Origin: Neisseria zoodegmatis
GTDB taxonomy: Bacteria > Pseudomonadota > Gammaproteobacteria > Burkholderiales > Neisseriaceae
Length of the DNA stretch: 64,000 nt
Direction of reading: 5' to 3'
Assembly (NCBI RefSeq): GCF_900187305.1
Contig: NZ_LT906434.1
Coordinates: forward strand, 1,302,001-1,366,000
Positions within the stretch are counted from its first letter, which is position 1; each line of letters begins with the position of its first letter. This document shows, piece by piece, positions 16,251 through 26,643 of the stretch. The position numbers were made by a program, and so were the translations under genes. The notes under the pieces are model-generated. The model made no database searches and was not told where the DNA came from. It saw only the letters and a program-made list of their open reading frames with translations.

Positions 16251-17290
16251 TGTATGTGTGCGGGCAGGCGGCTACTTCCGCACAGCAACCGCAAGCCGGA
16301 TGCAGCGCCAACCAACCCGCAACGGTTGGTTTTACCTTTTTGCAGCAAGCGCAGCAGGCCAAGTATTTCCGCGCATTTTCCAACGATAGCCTGAGCCGCG
16401 CCGAAATGGTGGCATTGGCCGAACAGCATTTGCGCCAAGCCGCCGAACGGGCAGGGTGGCCGTCTGAAAGTTGGCACGAAATGCCCGTGTTTATCGGCTC
16501 GAGTTCTTATTTGATGTCAGAATACGAAAACCGCCATCCCGACCAAAACGGGTACGATGAAGACACATATTCCCTGCTTCTTCTCGCCCGTGACCTGAAA
16601 AAACGCAGCGGCAATCCCAACATTTTCAGCTTCGCCACCGCCTGCACATCATCTACCCATGCTTTGATTCAAGCCGACAACTGGCTGCGCAGCGACTTGC
16701 ATCCGCGCGCGTTTGTGCTCGGGCTGGAAAGCCTCAACCGCCTGACGCTGCTGCATTTTCACAGCTTGGGCTTGTTTACCGACGATTACCGGCCTTTCGG
16801 CGGCAACGGCCTGATGTTGGGCGAAGGCATTGCTGCGTTGGCGTGTTCGTCTGCACCCCAAAACGCTTCGGCTTTGCGCTTGGTTGCACATGCCGCCAAC
16901 ACAGCCACCGCCAGCGCCGTCCAAAGCGACAGCCTTGCCCAAGCCGACGTGATCCGCCGCGCTTTAGCTGCCGCACAGATTTCTCCCGAACACATCTGCG
17001 CGGTGAAAACGCACGGCATCGGCACGCAAGACAGCGATGCCGCCGAGCTTCAAGCCTTGCAGCAAGTGTTCGGCACATTGCCGCCGCTGTTGGTGTTTAA
17101 ACCGCGCATCGGCCACACCCTCGGCGCCAGCACGGCATTGGAAACTGCGCTGCTGGCCGAAGCCTTGCAGCAAGGCGGCGGGCAAGACCTTAACGGCAAT
17201 CCCGTCGCTTTTTCAGACGGCCATTATTTAAGTAACCACTTCGGTTTCGGCGGCAGCAACACCGCGATGGTATGGCAATGGACAAAATAA
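16247..17290 (+). CDS. Beta-ketoacyl-ACP synthase (FabF/KAS II type)
   Basis: A 347-residue condensing enzyme, shorter than the roughly 410 residues usual for FabF. The catalytic Cys133 lies in ATACTSSTHA; two His follow, in KTHGIGTQDSDAAE and KPRIGHTLGAS, so the C-H-H triad is complete. It is coupled to the ACP before it and to a second ketosynthase-like gene overlapping its end, as in minimal PKS KS-CLF pairs. It would elongate the polyene or acyl chain. Confidence 0.84.
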   Translation: MMYVCGQAATSAQQPQAGCSANQPATVGFTFLQQAQQAKYFRAFSNDSLSRAEMVALAEQHLRQAAERAGWPSESWHEMPVFIGSSSYLMSEYENRHPDQNGYDEDTYSLLLLARDLKKRSGNPNIFSFATACTSSTHALIQADNWLRSDLHPRAFVLGLESLNRLTLLHFHSLGLFTDDYRPFGGNGLMLGEGIAALACSSAPQNASALRLVAHAANTATASAVQSDSLAQADVIRRALAAAQISPEHICAVKTHGIGTQDSDAAELQALQQVFGTLPPLLVFKPRIGHTLGASTALETALLAEALQQGGGQDLNGNPVAFSDGHYLSNHFGFGGSNTAMVWQWTK

Positions 17291-17922
17291 ATCCCCCCGT
17301 AAACATCACCGCTGCCGTGCGTTTCGACACCGAAGCGACGGTCGCGGTCAAAACACTCAAACAGCAGCTGCAAGCGCAAACCGGCATCGATGCCCGCCGC
17401 CTCAGCCGCCTTAGCCTGATTGCCGCGCTCGGCGGCAGCCTGCTGCTCGAACGGGCGGAAATCAAACCTGATTGCGCCGTTTATGCGGCCACACCGTTTT
17501 TTTCGCCGTCGCTGTTTGAGAAAATGGCCGACAACGTGCTCAACCATCATGTGGCCATGCCGTTTGATTTTATCGCCAATCTGCACAACGCCCCCGCATT
17601 CCACACCGCGCAGGCGCTCGGCAGCAGCGGCGCATCGCTGGTGATTGCCGCCGACAACCGCCCCGAGTCATGGTGCCAAATCGTGCAACTTGCCGCCAAC
17701 AGCCTGAATGTCGGGCAGCAGATTGCCGTCGGCTGGTGCTTCGAGCAGCCGCCGCAATCGGAGCAGCTTCAGGAAGGCAGCATTTGGATATTGCTGGAGC
17801 GCGGAGGGCAAAACGGTGCGGAGCTGACGCTTGGCGTTTCAGACGGCATCAGCAGGCCGTCTGAAAACTGCTATTATTGGCAGGGTGTTGCCGATTGGTT
17901 AAACCGTTTGAACGTACTTTAG
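17272..17922 (+). CDS. Short ketosynthase-like (non-catalytic) protein
   Basis: A 216-residue protein that resembles only the N-terminal half of beta-ketoacyl synthases (CLF-like). The nucleophile region reads ALGSSGASLVIAADN, with Ser where a Cys is needed, so it cannot condense. It overlaps the ketosynthase by 19 bases (alternative Met at 17278 overlaps by 13). A partner or length-setting role for the ketosynthase at 16247 is inferred. Two DUS copies lie near its 3' end. Confidence 0.68.
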   Translation: MAMDKINPPVNITAAVRFDTEATVAVKTLKQQLQAQTGIDARRLSRLSLIAALGGSLLLERAEIKPDCAVYAATPFFSPSLFEKMADNVLNHHVAMPFDFIANLHNAPAFHTAQALGSSGASLVIAADNRPESWCQIVQLAANSLNVGQQIAVGWCFEQPPQSEQLQEGSIWILLERGGQNGAELTLGVSDGISRPSENCYYWQGVADWLNRLNVL

Positions 17923-17973
17923 ACGATTTGCCGCCCCATAAAATATTCATTTCCACAGCCATAAGGAGTTTCC

Positions 17974-20328
17974 ATGCTCGCTTCAATCCGACGCACTTAC
18001 ACCGCGCTGATGGTTTTACTGCTCGGTTTTCTGCTGTACAGCTTCGCCGCAACGTCTTGGCTGCAAACCGATTTGACCGCGCTGCTGCCGCAGGAAGAGC
18101 AGCCCGACGCGCTGTTGCTGGCGGCGGATGCGGCCAACGAAAAGCAGCTTAATTCGCAAGTGGTGATGTTGGCCGGAAGCAGCGATGCGGAAACAGCGTT
18201 TCAGACGGCCTCGGATATTGCCGGGCAGTGGCGGCAAAGCGGCGTGTTTGCCGAAGTGGACAGCAGCATCACGCCCGATTTGGCGCAGGTGCGTGCGGAT
18301 ATCCAAAAGGTGGGGCTGGCGGTGATGCCGTCTGAACAGCAGCGCTTGCTGTTTGAACAGCCCAAACACTATTTTCAGGCGCGTGCAGAGGCGGCGGTAA
18401 ACCCCTTTGCCGCGCCTTCTCCTTTATCGCTGGAGCAAGATTGGCTGGGCTTCGGCCGTTTTGTAACCGAACGCGCCCGCCCGCAGAGCCGTTTGCAGTG
18501 GAATGCCGACAACGGCATGCTGTTTACCGAAGACGAACAGGGAAAAACGTGGGTGGTGCTGCGCGGCAGATTGCCCGATGCCAATCATGTAGCCAACGCC
18601 AGCGAAGGATTGCTGCCGCTGCTGGAAACAAGCCGAAAGCTGGCAGCGGAGCGCAAGGTCGATACCTTAAGCGCGGGCGGTGCGGTGTTTGCTGCTGCTG
18701 CCAAAGCGCAAGCCCAGCGTGAAAGTAAACTGATGAGCGCTGCCGGTTTGCTGCTCACTTTTGCGCTGCTGCTGTGGGTGTTCCGCAGTGCGCGCGTGTT
18801 TTGGCTGACGGTGCCGCTGGCGGCAGGCATGTTGACGGGGCTGGCGGCGGCGCTGCTGGTGTTCGGCGAAGTGCATATCCTCACGATTGTGATCGGCACG
18901 AGCTTGGTGGGGATGCTGGTCGATTTCCCGCTGCATTGGCTGGCGCCGTCGGTGTTCCGCCGTTCGGAAAGCGAATACCACGCGCTTTCAGACGGCCCGT
19001 GGCAGCCCGCTTCCGCCATGCGCCATGTGATGCCGACTTTTGCGGTAAGCCTGTTTATCACGGTAACAGGCTATGCGTTTTTATGGTTCACGCCGCTGCC
19101 GGTGTTGCGGCAAACCGCGGTGTTTTCTGGCTTTGCACTGCTGGGCGCGTTTGGCGCAACCGTGTTGTGGCTGCCCGTTTTGTTTGCACGTTATCCTGTG
19201 AAAGACGTTCCCTTTGCCGGCTGGGTGGAAAAGCTGGGCGAGGTGTCGGCACGCATCAAAAAACGCCTGCACCGCCGCGGTTGGTGGATTGTGGGCGGTA
19301 TTTTTCTTGCGGCAGGATTGTGGCGTAGCGACTGGCGCGACGATATCCGCCAATGGGTCAACATGCCGTCTGAAATGCTGGCCGAAGCGCGGCAAATCGG
19401 CGTGTTGTCCGGCACCGATTTCAGCGGTCAATATTTGGTGGTCGAAGCCGAAAGTGAAGATGCGCTTTTACAGAAAAACGTCGAAGTCCGTCGCGCATTG
19501 CAGCCGCTTATTGCACAGCAAAAATTGGGTGGCGTGCAGTCGCTCGACCAATGGCTGCTGCCCGTGACCGAACAGCAAAAACTGCAAAACCGTTTGCGCG
19601 AATTAGCCAGATTGCCCGATGCGTGGCAGGCCATGCACGACATCGGCGTGCCGCGAAACACCATGCGCCAAGCCTTAAATCAAGCTGCGCAAACGCCCGC
19701 ACTCACGCTTTCAGACGGCCTCAAACCCGAGCTGGCGGAAGCTTGGCGGCCTTTGTATCTCGGAGAAGCGGAGCAAGGGCGGTTTGCGTCGGTTATCCGT
19801 TTAAACGGCTTGGCCGACCCGGCTGCAGTTCAGACGGCCACACAAGGCATGAAGGGCGTGCATTGGGCGGACAAACGCGCGCACTTAAACGAATTGTTTC
19901 ACGCCACCCGCAATCAGGCGGCTTGGCTGAAACTCGCTTCTTACACGCTGGCGTGGCTGTTGCTGTGGCGCATGTTCGGCACTAAGCGCGGCATCAAGAT
20001 TCTCGCCGTACCTTTGGCGGCGGCGGTCGGCTCGGTAGCCGTGTTGGGCTGGTTGGGCGTACCGGTAAGCCTGTTTGCCATGTTCGGTTTGCTGCTGGTT
20101 TCCGCCATCGGTGTCGATTACGCCGTTTATGCCGTTGCCGCCAAACATTCCGCGCCCGCACGCTTGGGCGGCATGCTTTTGGCTGCGCTCACCACCGGTA
20201 TTTCCTTTGTTTTGCTCGGCATGAGCGGCACGCCCGCTGTCGCCGCTTTCGGATTAACCGTGGCCGTGGGAGTGGTGTTGAACCTGTGGCTGTCGGCGTG
20301 GCTGCTGGAAGAACACAAAGTCAGCTGA
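17974..20328 (+). CDS. MMPL/RND-family exporter (APE cluster)
   Basis: A 784-residue inner-membrane exporter. Two similar halves each have a single helix, a large periplasmic loop, and a bundle of five helices, the MMPL/SecD-like layout. It corresponds to the ApeM position and is expected to extract the pigment lipid from the inner membrane for the LolA-like carrier. An AAGGAG ribosome binding site (17963-17968) fixes the start. Four to five DUS copies are embedded in the coding sequence. It is the last gene of the locus in the window; no ketoreductase follows. Confidence 0.87.
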   Translation: MLASIRRTYTALMVLLLGFLLYSFAATSWLQTDLTALLPQEEQPDALLLAADAANEKQLNSQVVMLAGSSDAETAFQTASDIAGQWRQSGVFAEVDSSITPDLAQVRADIQKVGLAVMPSEQQRLLFEQPKHYFQARAEAAVNPFAAPSPLSLEQDWLGFGRFVTERARPQSRLQWNADNGMLFTEDEQGKTWVVLRGRLPDANHVANASEGLLPLLETSRKLAAERKVDTLSAGGAVFAAAAKAQAQRESKLMSAAGLLLTFALLLWVFRSARVFWLTVPLAAGMLTGLAAALLVFGEVHILTIVIGTSLVGMLVDFPLHWLAPSVFRRSESEYHALSDGPWQPASAMRHVMPTFAVSLFITVTGYAFLWFTPLPVLRQTAVFSGFALLGAFGATVLWLPVLFARYPVKDVPFAGWVEKLGEVSARIKKRLHRRGWWIVGGIFLAAGLWRSDWRDDIRQWVNMPSEMLAEARQIGVLSGTDFSGQYLVVEAESEDALLQKNVEVRRALQPLIAQQKLGGVQSLDQWLLPVTEQQKLQNRLRELARLPDAWQAMHDIGVPRNTMRQALNQAAQTPALTLSDGLKPELAEAWRPLYLGEAEQGRFASVIRLNGLADPAAVQTATQGMKGVHWADKRAHLNELFHATRNQAAWLKLASYTLAWLLLWRMFGTKRGIKILAVPLAAAVGSVAVLGWLGVPVSLFAMFGLLLVSAIGVDYAVYAVAAKHSAPARLGGMLLAALTTGISFVLLGMSGTPAVAAFGLTVAVGVVLNLWLSAWLLEEHKVS

Positions 20329-20726
20329 ATTTTCATGCGTTTGAAATGTAAACACGCCCGCATGGCTTGAAAGTTTGGCAAAAAGAACCATCTTAAATAA
20401 AGAGGCCGTCTGAAAATATTTCCCTGTGTTTCAACTCGTATGAAAGACAGAATGCAATATGCCTTTGTAAGTGAAAAAATTTTCAGACGGCCTGAATTAA
20501 ACAAACCATCTTTCATTCTTAACATAAGTTCCAAAAACATACCGTTTTCAAAAACCAATCGGTATGCAAAACGAATTGTAAAGACCGTTGTTGCCATTGC
20601 AAAAAAGCGCAAAAGCATAGAAGCAAGTGCTATAACGGATTAGATTTGCATGTTAAGATTCATCCATTGAGGCTGCATAATCTGCAAAAGCGCAGCCACC
20701 CACTATAACCGTATAAAGGACCAACC
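20329..20726. other. Intergenic region upstream of misR
   Basis: About 400 bases between the exporter and misR. An inverted DUS pair (20402-20415 and 20480-20493) brackets a 64-base loop. The rest is AT-rich; a possible -10 (TATAAC, 20631) is seen without a clear -35. A 67-codon frame at 20440 crosses the DUS and has no ribosome binding site; it is not called. Confidence 0.5.
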
Positions 20727-21404
20727 ATGAGTCGCGTATTATTGGTAGATGATGATGCTCTGTTAACCGAGCTGTTAACCGAATACCTAACGGCAGAGGG
20801 TTTAAATGTACACAGCGTGCCCGACGGCGAAGCCGGCGTGCAGGAAATCTTATCCGGCCAGTACGATGTAGTCGTATTGGATTCGATGATGCCGAAAATG
20901 AACGGCTTGGATGTATTGAAAAACGTGCGCAACCAAAGCACCGTGCCGATTATCATGCTCACCGCCAAAGGCGACGATATCGACCGCATTATCGGTTTGG
21001 AAATGGGCGCCGACGACTATGTGCCGAAGCCTTGCACGCCACGCGAGTTGCTGGCCCGTATCAATGCCATTCTGCGCCGTGCCCAGCAATCCGGCGAGCA
21101 AAGCGCCAGCCCCAACAGCATTTCGGTGAGCGATGTGGTGCTGTATCCGGCCAAACGCCAAGCTACCATCAAAGACGTGCCTTTGGAGCTGACCAGCACT
21201 GAGTTCAACTTATTGGAAGTGCTGATGCGTCATGCCGGTCAGGTAGTGAGCAAAGAAACCTTGTCGGTAGAAGCGCTCGACCGCAAACTTGCCAAATTCG
21301 ACCGCAGTATCGACGTGCATATTTCCAGCATCCGTCACAAATTGGGCGATGCTTCTCTGATTCAGACTGTACGCGGTTTGGGTTATTTGTTTGTGAAAAA
21401 CTGA
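20727..21404 (+). CDS. misR: Response regulator MisR (CpxR/OmpR family)
   Basis: A 225-residue OmpR-type response regulator. The receiver domain (1-120) has the acidic pocket VDDD (8-10), phospho-acceptor Asp52 in VVVLDSMMPKMNG, and Lys in YVPKPCTP. The C-terminal winged helix ends with VRGLGYLFVKN. The N terminus is nearly the same as MisR of pathogenic Neisseria, which controls envelope stress, capsule and lipooligosaccharide genes. The sensor kinase follows after 20 bases. Confidence 0.95.
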   Translation: MSRVLLVDDDALLTELLTEYLTAEGLNVHSVPDGEAGVQEILSGQYDVVVLDSMMPKMNGLDVLKNVRNQSTVPIIMLTAKGDDIDRIIGLEMGADDYVPKPCTPRELLARINAILRRAQQSGEQSASPNSISVSDVVLYPAKRQATIKDVPLELTSTEFNLLEVLMRHAGQVVSKETLSVEALDRKLAKFDRSIDVHISSIRHKLGDASLIQTVRGLGYLFVKN

Positions 21405-21424
21405 TGAAAAGATAAAACAGCTAA

Positions 21425-22804
21425 ATGAAACTGTTTCAACGTATATTCGCCACGTTTTGCGCAGTGATTATCTGCGCAATATTCGTGGCGAGTTTTTCTT
21501 TCTGGTTGGTGCAAAATACCATTGCTGAAAACCAGTTCCAGCAGCGGCGCACGATAGAAACCACGCTGATGAACAGCATTGTTTCTGCATTCAGAGCGAG
21601 GGGCGAGCAGGGTGCCAATGAAATTCTGACCGAATGGAAAGACAATCCGGTTGCGCATAATGTGCTTGTGATTACGGGTGACGACGAACAGGATATTTTG
21701 GAGCGTCCGATTGACTCGGAAATGATAGCCAATGCGCGCAAATTTGCCATATCGAACCCCAATTCGGATCTCGCCCGCATAGAGTATGACCGCTGGGGCG
21801 AGGAATACCTGTTTTTCATCCGCAATTGGGACAATCAGCAAGTTCAGCGTTTACCCAGCCCGCTGTTTATCCCCGGATTGGAGCTTGCCCCGATTTGGCA
21901 CGAATTTATCATCTTGTCGTTTATTATTTTGGTCGGTTTGCTGTTGGCTTATATCCTGACCAACAACATTACCAAACCCATCCGCATTCTCGGTTTCGGT
22001 ATGAACCGCTTGGCTTCGGGCGATTTGGATACCCGCATTTCCCAGCAGATGGATGATCGTGATGATGAATTGTCGCAACTAGCGGTATTGTTCGACAAAA
22101 TGGCGGTGCAGTTGGAGCAGCTTGTAGCGAAAGAGCGCCACTTGTTGCATCACGTTTCGCATGAGATGCGTTCCCCGTTGGCGCGGATGCAGGCGATTGT
22201 GGGGCTGATTCAATCGCAGCCGCAAAAGCAGGAACAATACCTCAAACGTCTCGAAGGCGAGCTGACCCGCATGGATACGCTGGTGGGCGAATTGCTGACC
22301 TTATCGCGTTTGGAAACGTCTAACATGCCTTTAGAAAAAGACAATTTGGCGATGTTGCCGTTTTTCAAACAATTGGTTGAAGACAGCCAGGCCGTTGCAC
22401 TGCAAAACCATCAAACTGTGAGCTTGGAGGTGGAAAAAGTTACCGACAGCGCAGTTATTATGGCTAACGAAGGCTTCCTCTACCGTGCTTTCGACAATGT
22501 GATACGCAATGCCATGGCATACAGCCCTGAAGGCAGCACGATTAAAGTCAGATTGTGCCAAGATTCGAAAAACTGGGTGATTGATGTGATTGACAACGGC
22601 CCCGGTGTCGATGAAATGCAACTGCCACATATTTTCACAGCCTTTTATCGGGCAGACAGCAGCGCCAGCAAGCCGGGCACGGGTTTGGGTTTGGCAATTG
22701 CCAAGCATATTGTGAATCAGCACAACGGTAAGATTATTGCGGAAAACATCAAGCCAAACGGTTTGAAAATGCGCTTTATTTTGCCTAAGAAGAGCAATGG
22801 CTAA
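21425..22804 (+). CDS. misS: Sensor histidine kinase MisS (CpxA-like)
   Basis: A 459-residue membrane kinase: helix at 10-30, periplasmic domain to about 155, second helix at 160-180, HAMP domain, phospho-acceptor His246 in HHVSHEMRSPLARM, and an ATP-binding domain with N-box (VIRNAM), DNGPG and GTGLGLAIAKH. It phosphorylates MisR in response to envelope stress. It is cotranscribed with misR and followed by a strong terminator. Confidence 0.95.
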   Translation: MKLFQRIFATFCAVIICAIFVASFSFWLVQNTIAENQFQQRRTIETTLMNSIVSAFRARGEQGANEILTEWKDNPVAHNVLVITGDDEQDILERPIDSEMIANARKFAISNPNSDLARIEYDRWGEEYLFFIRNWDNQQVQRLPSPLFIPGLELAPIWHEFIILSFIILVGLLLAYILTNNITKPIRILGFGMNRLASGDLDTRISQQMDDRDDELSQLAVLFDKMAVQLEQLVAKERHLLHHVSHEMRSPLARMQAIVGLIQSQPQKQEQYLKRLEGELTRMDTLVGELLTLSRLETSNMPLEKDNLAMLPFFKQLVEDSQAVALQNHQTVSLEVEKVTDSAVIMANEGFLYRAFDNVIRNAMAYSPEGSTIKVRLCQDSKNWVIDVIDNGPGVDEMQLPHIFTAFYRADSSASKPGTGLGLAIAKHIVNQHNGKIIAENIKPNGLKMRFILPKKSNG

Positions 22805-22810
22805 CAAAAA

Positions 22811-22837
22811 AACGGAGCTTTGAAGCTCCGTTTTTTT
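22811..22837 (+). terminator. Rho-independent terminator of misRS
   Basis: An ACGGAGCTT / AAGCTCCGT stem with a TG loop is followed by seven T residues, seven bases after the misS stop. Confidence 0.92.
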
Positions 22838-22867
22838 ATGTCTTTTCAGACGGCCTTTCGCATGGAT

Positions 22868-23701
22868 TTACAGATGCATTTCGATATTGTCGATCAGGCG
22901 TGTAGAGCCTAAGCGCGCGGCGGCCAAAACCACCAGATTTTTATCGCCGGCATGGGCGACTTCAAGGCTGCTGGCATGGCGGACTTCAACATAGTCGACC
23001 GACCAGCCCGCATCGATTAAACGCTGTATAGCGGCGTTTTCCAATTCGGCATAGGCCAAATTGCCGTTGTGCACGGCTTCGGCAATGGTGCACAGCTCGC
23101 GGTAGAGGCGCGGTGCTTCGGCGCGCTCTTGTTCGTTCAGGTACTGGTTGCGGCTGGAGAGGGCGAGGCCGTCTGAAGCGCGGCCGGTATCGACGGGCAC
23201 GATTTCCACGTTGATGTTCAAGTCTTCAACCAGCCCTTTGATGATGGCAAGCTGCTGGTAGTCTTTTTTGCCGAAGCAGGCCGCATCAGGTTCGACGATG
23301 TTGAAGAGCTTGCAGACAACGGTAGCCACGCCGCGGAAATGGCCGGGGCGGAATTTGCCGCACAACTCGTTTTGCAGGTGGGGCGGCTCGACGTTGTAGC
23401 GTTGTTCCACGTTCGGATACAGCTCTTTTTCATCGGGAGCGAAAACAACCGCCACGCCTTCGTTTTTCAGTTTGTCGGCATCTTGCTGCAAAGTGCGCGG
23501 ATATTTGTCGAAGTCCTCGCCTTGGCCGAATTGTAGACGGTTGACGAAGATGCTGACCACGACATGATCGGCACGCTTACGAGCTTCGCGCACCAAAGCC
23601 AGATGGCCTTCGTGAAGGTTGCCCATGGTAGGCACAAACGCCACACGGCCTGCGGTTTTGCGCCATTCGCGTAATTCTTTGATGGTATGGATGATTTTCA
23701 T
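22868..23701 (-). CDS. panC: Pantothenate synthetase
   Basis: A 277-residue PanC that joins pantoate and beta-alanine with ATP. The HIGH-like motif is in [13 protein letters not shown] and the second signature in [10 protein letters not shown]. The start is placed at 23701 ([13 protein letters not shown]), the conserved N terminus, six codons inside a longer frame. panB lies upstream on the same strand, so the two form the pantothenate pair, separated by a DUS hairpin. Confidence 0.95.
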   Translation of the reverse strand: MKIIHTIKELREWRKTAGRVAFVPTMGNLHEGHLALVREARKRADHVVVSIFVNRLQFGQGEDFDKYPRTLQQDADKLKNEGVAVVFAPDEKELYPNVEQRYNVEPPHLQNELCGKFRPGHFRGVATVVCKLFNIVEPDAACFGKKDYQQLAIIKGLVEDLNINVEIVPVDTGRASDGLALSSRNQYLNEQERAEAPRLYRELCTIAEAVHNGNLAYAELENAAIQRLIDAGWSVDYVEVRHASSLEVAHAGDKNLVVLAAARLGSTRLIDNIEMHL

Positions 23702-23726
23702 GGAGGATTGGTCCTTCAACTGAATA

Positions 23727-23759
23727 AGGCCGTCTGAAAAGCAAGGTTTCAGACGGCCT
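23727..23759 (-). terminator. DUS inverted pair between panB and panC
   Basis: Perfect 13-base arms (AGGCCGTCTGAAA) with a 7-base loop. It lies between two cotranscribed-looking genes, so it could attenuate panC. Confidence 0.6.
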
Positions 23760-23766
23760 GTTCACA

Positions 23767-24558
23767 TTATGAAAAAGTATGTTCGGCGGCAGGGAAGGTT
23801 TTGTTTTTGACTGCGGCAACATAAGCGGCTACGGCAGCCTGTATGCTGGTTTGGCCTTCCATAAAGTTTTTGACGAATTTGGCGGTTTTGCCGGGGAATA
23901 CGCCCAGCATGTCGTGCATCACCAATACTTGCCCGTCGCAATCCACGCCCGCGCCGATGCCGATGGTGGGGCTGCTCACGGTTTCGGTAACTTGTTTGCC
24001 GAGGGCGGCGGGTACGCATTCCATCAAGATAATAGCGGCACCGGCTTCGTCGTGCGCTTTGGCATCGTTCAGCAACGCTTGCGCTTTGTCGCCTTTGCCT
24101 TGCACTTTATAGCCACCGAAAGCATGCACCGATTGCGGCGTGAGGCCGATATGGGCGCAAACGGGAATGCCGCGCAGTTGTAGGAATTCGGTGGTTTCCG
24201 CCATCCATACGCCGCCTTCCAGCTTGACCATGTGTGCGCCGGCGGCCATCAGTTCGGCAGCGGTGGCAAACGCCTGCTCTTTGCTTTGCTGGTATGCGCC
24301 GAAGGGCAGGTCGCTCACGATCATGGCGTTTTGGGTGCCGCGGGCGACGGCTGCGGTGTGATAGCACATATCGCGCAGGGAAACGGGCAGGGTGGAAGCT
24401 TGCCCCTGTACGGTCATGCCGAGCGAATCGCCTACCAGCAAAATATCCACGCCGGCATTGTCCATTAAGGCGGCAAAGCTGGCTTCGTAGGCGGTGAGCA
24501 TGGCGATTTTTTCGCCTTCTGCTTTCATTTTTTGCAGAGTGTTGACTGTGATCATCAC
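23767..24558 (-). CDS. panB: 3-methyl-2-oxobutanoate hydroxymethyltransferase
   Basis: A 263-residue PanB that makes ketopantoate from 2-oxoisovalerate and methylene-tetrahydrofolate. The metal-binding [18 protein letters not shown] and [11 protein letters not shown] motifs are all present and the length is normal. Two adjacent Met codons (24558, 24555) are possible starts. It is the first gene of the panB-panC pair. Confidence 0.96.
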   Translation of the reverse strand: MMITVNTLQKMKAEGEKIAMLTAYEASFAALMDNAGVDILLVGDSLGMTVQGQASTLPVSLRDMCYHTAAVARGTQNAMIVSDLPFGAYQQSKEQAFATAAELMAAGAHMVKLEGGVWMAETTEFLQLRGIPVCAHIGLTPQSVHAFGGYKVQGKGDKAQALLNDAKAHDEAGAAIILMECVPAALGKQVTETVSSPTIGIGAGVDCDGQVLVMHDMLGVFPGKTAKFVKNFMEGQTSIQAAVAAYVAAVKNKTFPAAEHTFS

Positions 24559-24678
24559 AATATTCCGATTCTTTTCAGACGGCCTTAAGTTTAAACGCGG
24601 TTAATAATGGAGGCTGAAGGTGAAATTTCAACCAAAGCAAAACAGCCTGACCGCTGGGATCAGGCTGTTTTTGTTTTA

Positions 24679-24754
24679 TGGTGCCGGCACCAAGAGTCGA
24701 ACTCGGGACCTTCTGATTACAAGTCAGCTGCTCTACCAACTGAGCTATACCGGC
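24679..24754 (-). tRNA. tRNA-Thr (anticodon TGT)
   Basis: On the minus strand the 76-base sequence starts GCCGGTATAGCTCAG and ends in GCCGGCACCA. The acceptor stem, D arm, T arm (GTTCGACTC) and encoded CCA are all present. The anticodon loop CTTGTAA gives TGT. The first anticodon-stem pair is a G-A mismatch. Confidence 0.95.
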
Positions 24755-24892
24755 TGAAGAAGTGCGCATTATGCCCATCTTGATGCGGTTTGGCAAGCAG
24801 TTTGCGCAGAAAATTTTAAAAATTTTTGAAAGTATTGTTTTCTCGGTAAATTATTTTTCAGATGGCTTAAGCTTGCAGTGAAAAATAATGTT

Positions 24893-26578
24893 TCATTCCT
24901 TCGCTTGCCAAGTATCCTTCAAAGTAACCGTGCGGTTGAACACCGGCTTTTCTTTGCTGTGGTCGTAGCGGTCGGTAACGAAGTAACCCAAACGCTCAAA
25001 CTGCCAGCGGCTTTCCGGCTCCAGCGTATTGACCACAGGCTCAGCGTAAGCAGTGATTTCTTTCACAGATTCGGGGTTCAGGAAATCGGTAAACGGCAGG
25101 TATTCGCCGTCTTCGCCGCGAACGGCATCGGGGCGCGGCTCGGTAAACAGGCGGTCATACAGGCGCACTTGCACCGGCACGGCGTGTTCGGCGGAAAGCC
25201 AATGGATCACGCCTTTTACTTTGCGGCCTTCGGGCTTTTTACCTAAGGTATCGTGGTCGATGCTGCATTTGAGTTCGATTACGTTGCCGTTTTCGTCTTT
25301 CACCACTTCGTCGCACTTAATCACATAGCTGTAACGCAGGCGCACTTCACCGCCCAAAGTCAGACGCTGCCAGCCGGCTGGCGGGTTTTCGCTGAAATCG
25401 TCGGCTTCGATATACAGGGTTTGGCTGATGGGCACTTCGCGTTCGCCCATTTCTTCGTGGTGCGGATGGTAAGGCGCACTGCGGCTTTGGGTTTTACCGG
25501 CTTCAAAATTGGTGAGCGTTACTTTAATCGGGTTTAACACGGCCATCATGCGCGGAGCGGAATTTTCCAGCTCTTCGCGAATCGCGCCTTCGAGCACGCT
25601 CATGTCCACCACGTTTTCAGACTTGGAAATGCCGACGCGCTTGGCAAACAGGCGCAAGCCTTCAGGCGTGTAACCGCGGCGGCGCATGCCGGAGATAGTG
25701 GGCATACGCGGGTCGTTCCAACCTGTAACGTGGCCGTCTGAAACCAACTGGTTCAGTTTGCGTTTGGATGTGATGGAATACAGCAGCTCCAAGCGTGAAA
25801 ACTCGTATTGGCGCGGATGGTTGTCGATCGGGATATTGTCGAGCACCCAATCATACAGCGGGCGGTGGGCCTCAAATTCGAGCGTACACAGCGAATGGGT
25901 GATGTTTTCGATGGCATCGGAAATGGCGTGGGTGTAGTCATACATGGGGTAAATGCACCACTTGTTGCCGGTATTGTGGTGATGCGCGCGGCGGATGCGG
26001 TAAATTACCGGATCACGCAGGTTTACGTTGCCTGCGGCCATGTCGATTTTCAGGCGCAGGGTTTTGCTGCCGTCGGGGAATTCGCCGTTTTTCATGCGCA
26101 TGAACAAATCGAGATTTTCTTCGACGCTGCGGTCGCGGTAGGGGCTGTTTTTGCCCGGCTCGGTAAGCGTGCCTCGGTATTCGCGCATTTCTTCGGCAGT
26201 TAAATCGTCCACATAGGCTTTGCCGTCTTTAATCAGACCGACGGCGTAATCGAACAGTTGGTCGAAATAATCGGAAGCATAACGCGGCTCGCCAGCCCAT
26301 TTAAAGCCCAACCATTCTACGTCTTCTTTAATCGAATCAACGTATTCCTGATTTTCTTTTTCGGGGTTGGTGTCGTCAAAGCGCAGGTTGCACAGGCCGT
26401 CGTAAACATAAGCCAAACCGAAGTTCAGGCAGATAGATTTGGCATGGCCGATGTGCAGGTAGCCGTTCGGTTCGGGCGGGAAACGGGTTTGGATGGCAGT
26501 ATGTTTGCCGCTTTTGAGGTCTTCGTCGATGATGGTGCGGATAAAGTGGTTATCGGCAAATTGGTCTTTGTTCATCAT
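24893..26578 (-). CDS. glnS: Glutaminyl-tRNA synthetase
   Basis: A 561-residue class I synthetase that charges tRNA-Gln. The HIGH motif is in [14 protein letters not shown] and the KMSKS-equivalent reads ITSKRKL. The catalytic and the beta-barrel anticodon-binding domains are complete. The start at 26578 ([18 protein letters not shown]) fits the neisserial N terminus MLNKDQF; a further in-frame upstream extension is not needed. A DUS hairpin follows on the upstream side. Confidence 0.96.
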   Translation of the reverse strand: MMNKDQFADNHFIRTIIDEDLKSGKHTAIQTRFPPEPNGYLHIGHAKSICLNFGLAYVYDGLCNLRFDDTNPEKENQEYVDSIKEDVEWLGFKWAGEPRYASDYFDQLFDYAVGLIKDGKAYVDDLTAEEMREYRGTLTEPGKNSPYRDRSVEENLDLFMRMKNGEFPDGSKTLRLKIDMAAGNVNLRDPVIYRIRRAHHHNTGNKWCIYPMYDYTHAISDAIENITHSLCTLEFEAHRPLYDWVLDNIPIDNHPRQYEFSRLELLYSITSKRKLNQLVSDGHVTGWNDPRMPTISGMRRRGYTPEGLRLFAKRVGISKSENVVDMSVLEGAIREELENSAPRMMAVLNPIKVTLTNFEAGKTQSRSAPYHPHHEEMGEREVPISQTLYIEADDFSENPPAGWQRLTLGGEVRLRYSYVIKCDEVVKDENGNVIELKCSIDHDTLGKKPEGRKVKGVIHWLSAEHAVPVQVRLYDRLFTEPRPDAVRGEDGEYLPFTDFLNPESVKEITAYAEPVVNTLEPESRWQFERLGYFVTDRYDHSKEKPVFNRTVTLKDTWQAKE

Positions 26579-26609
26579 AGGGATAAGTCGTTTTGTGATG
26601 TGGATAATG

Positions 26610-26643
26610 TTCAGACGGCCTGTGTGTCGAAAGGCCGTCTGAA
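26610..26643. repeat. DUS inverted pair upstream of glnS
   Basis: TTCAGACGGCCT and AGGCCGTCTGAA arms with a 10-base loop, between glnS and the tRNA-Ser promoter region. Confidence 0.6.

Noticed and set aside
20440..20643. A 67-codon plus-strand frame upstream of misR
   Set aside because: It runs through a DUS, lacks a ribosome binding site and has no recognisable family.
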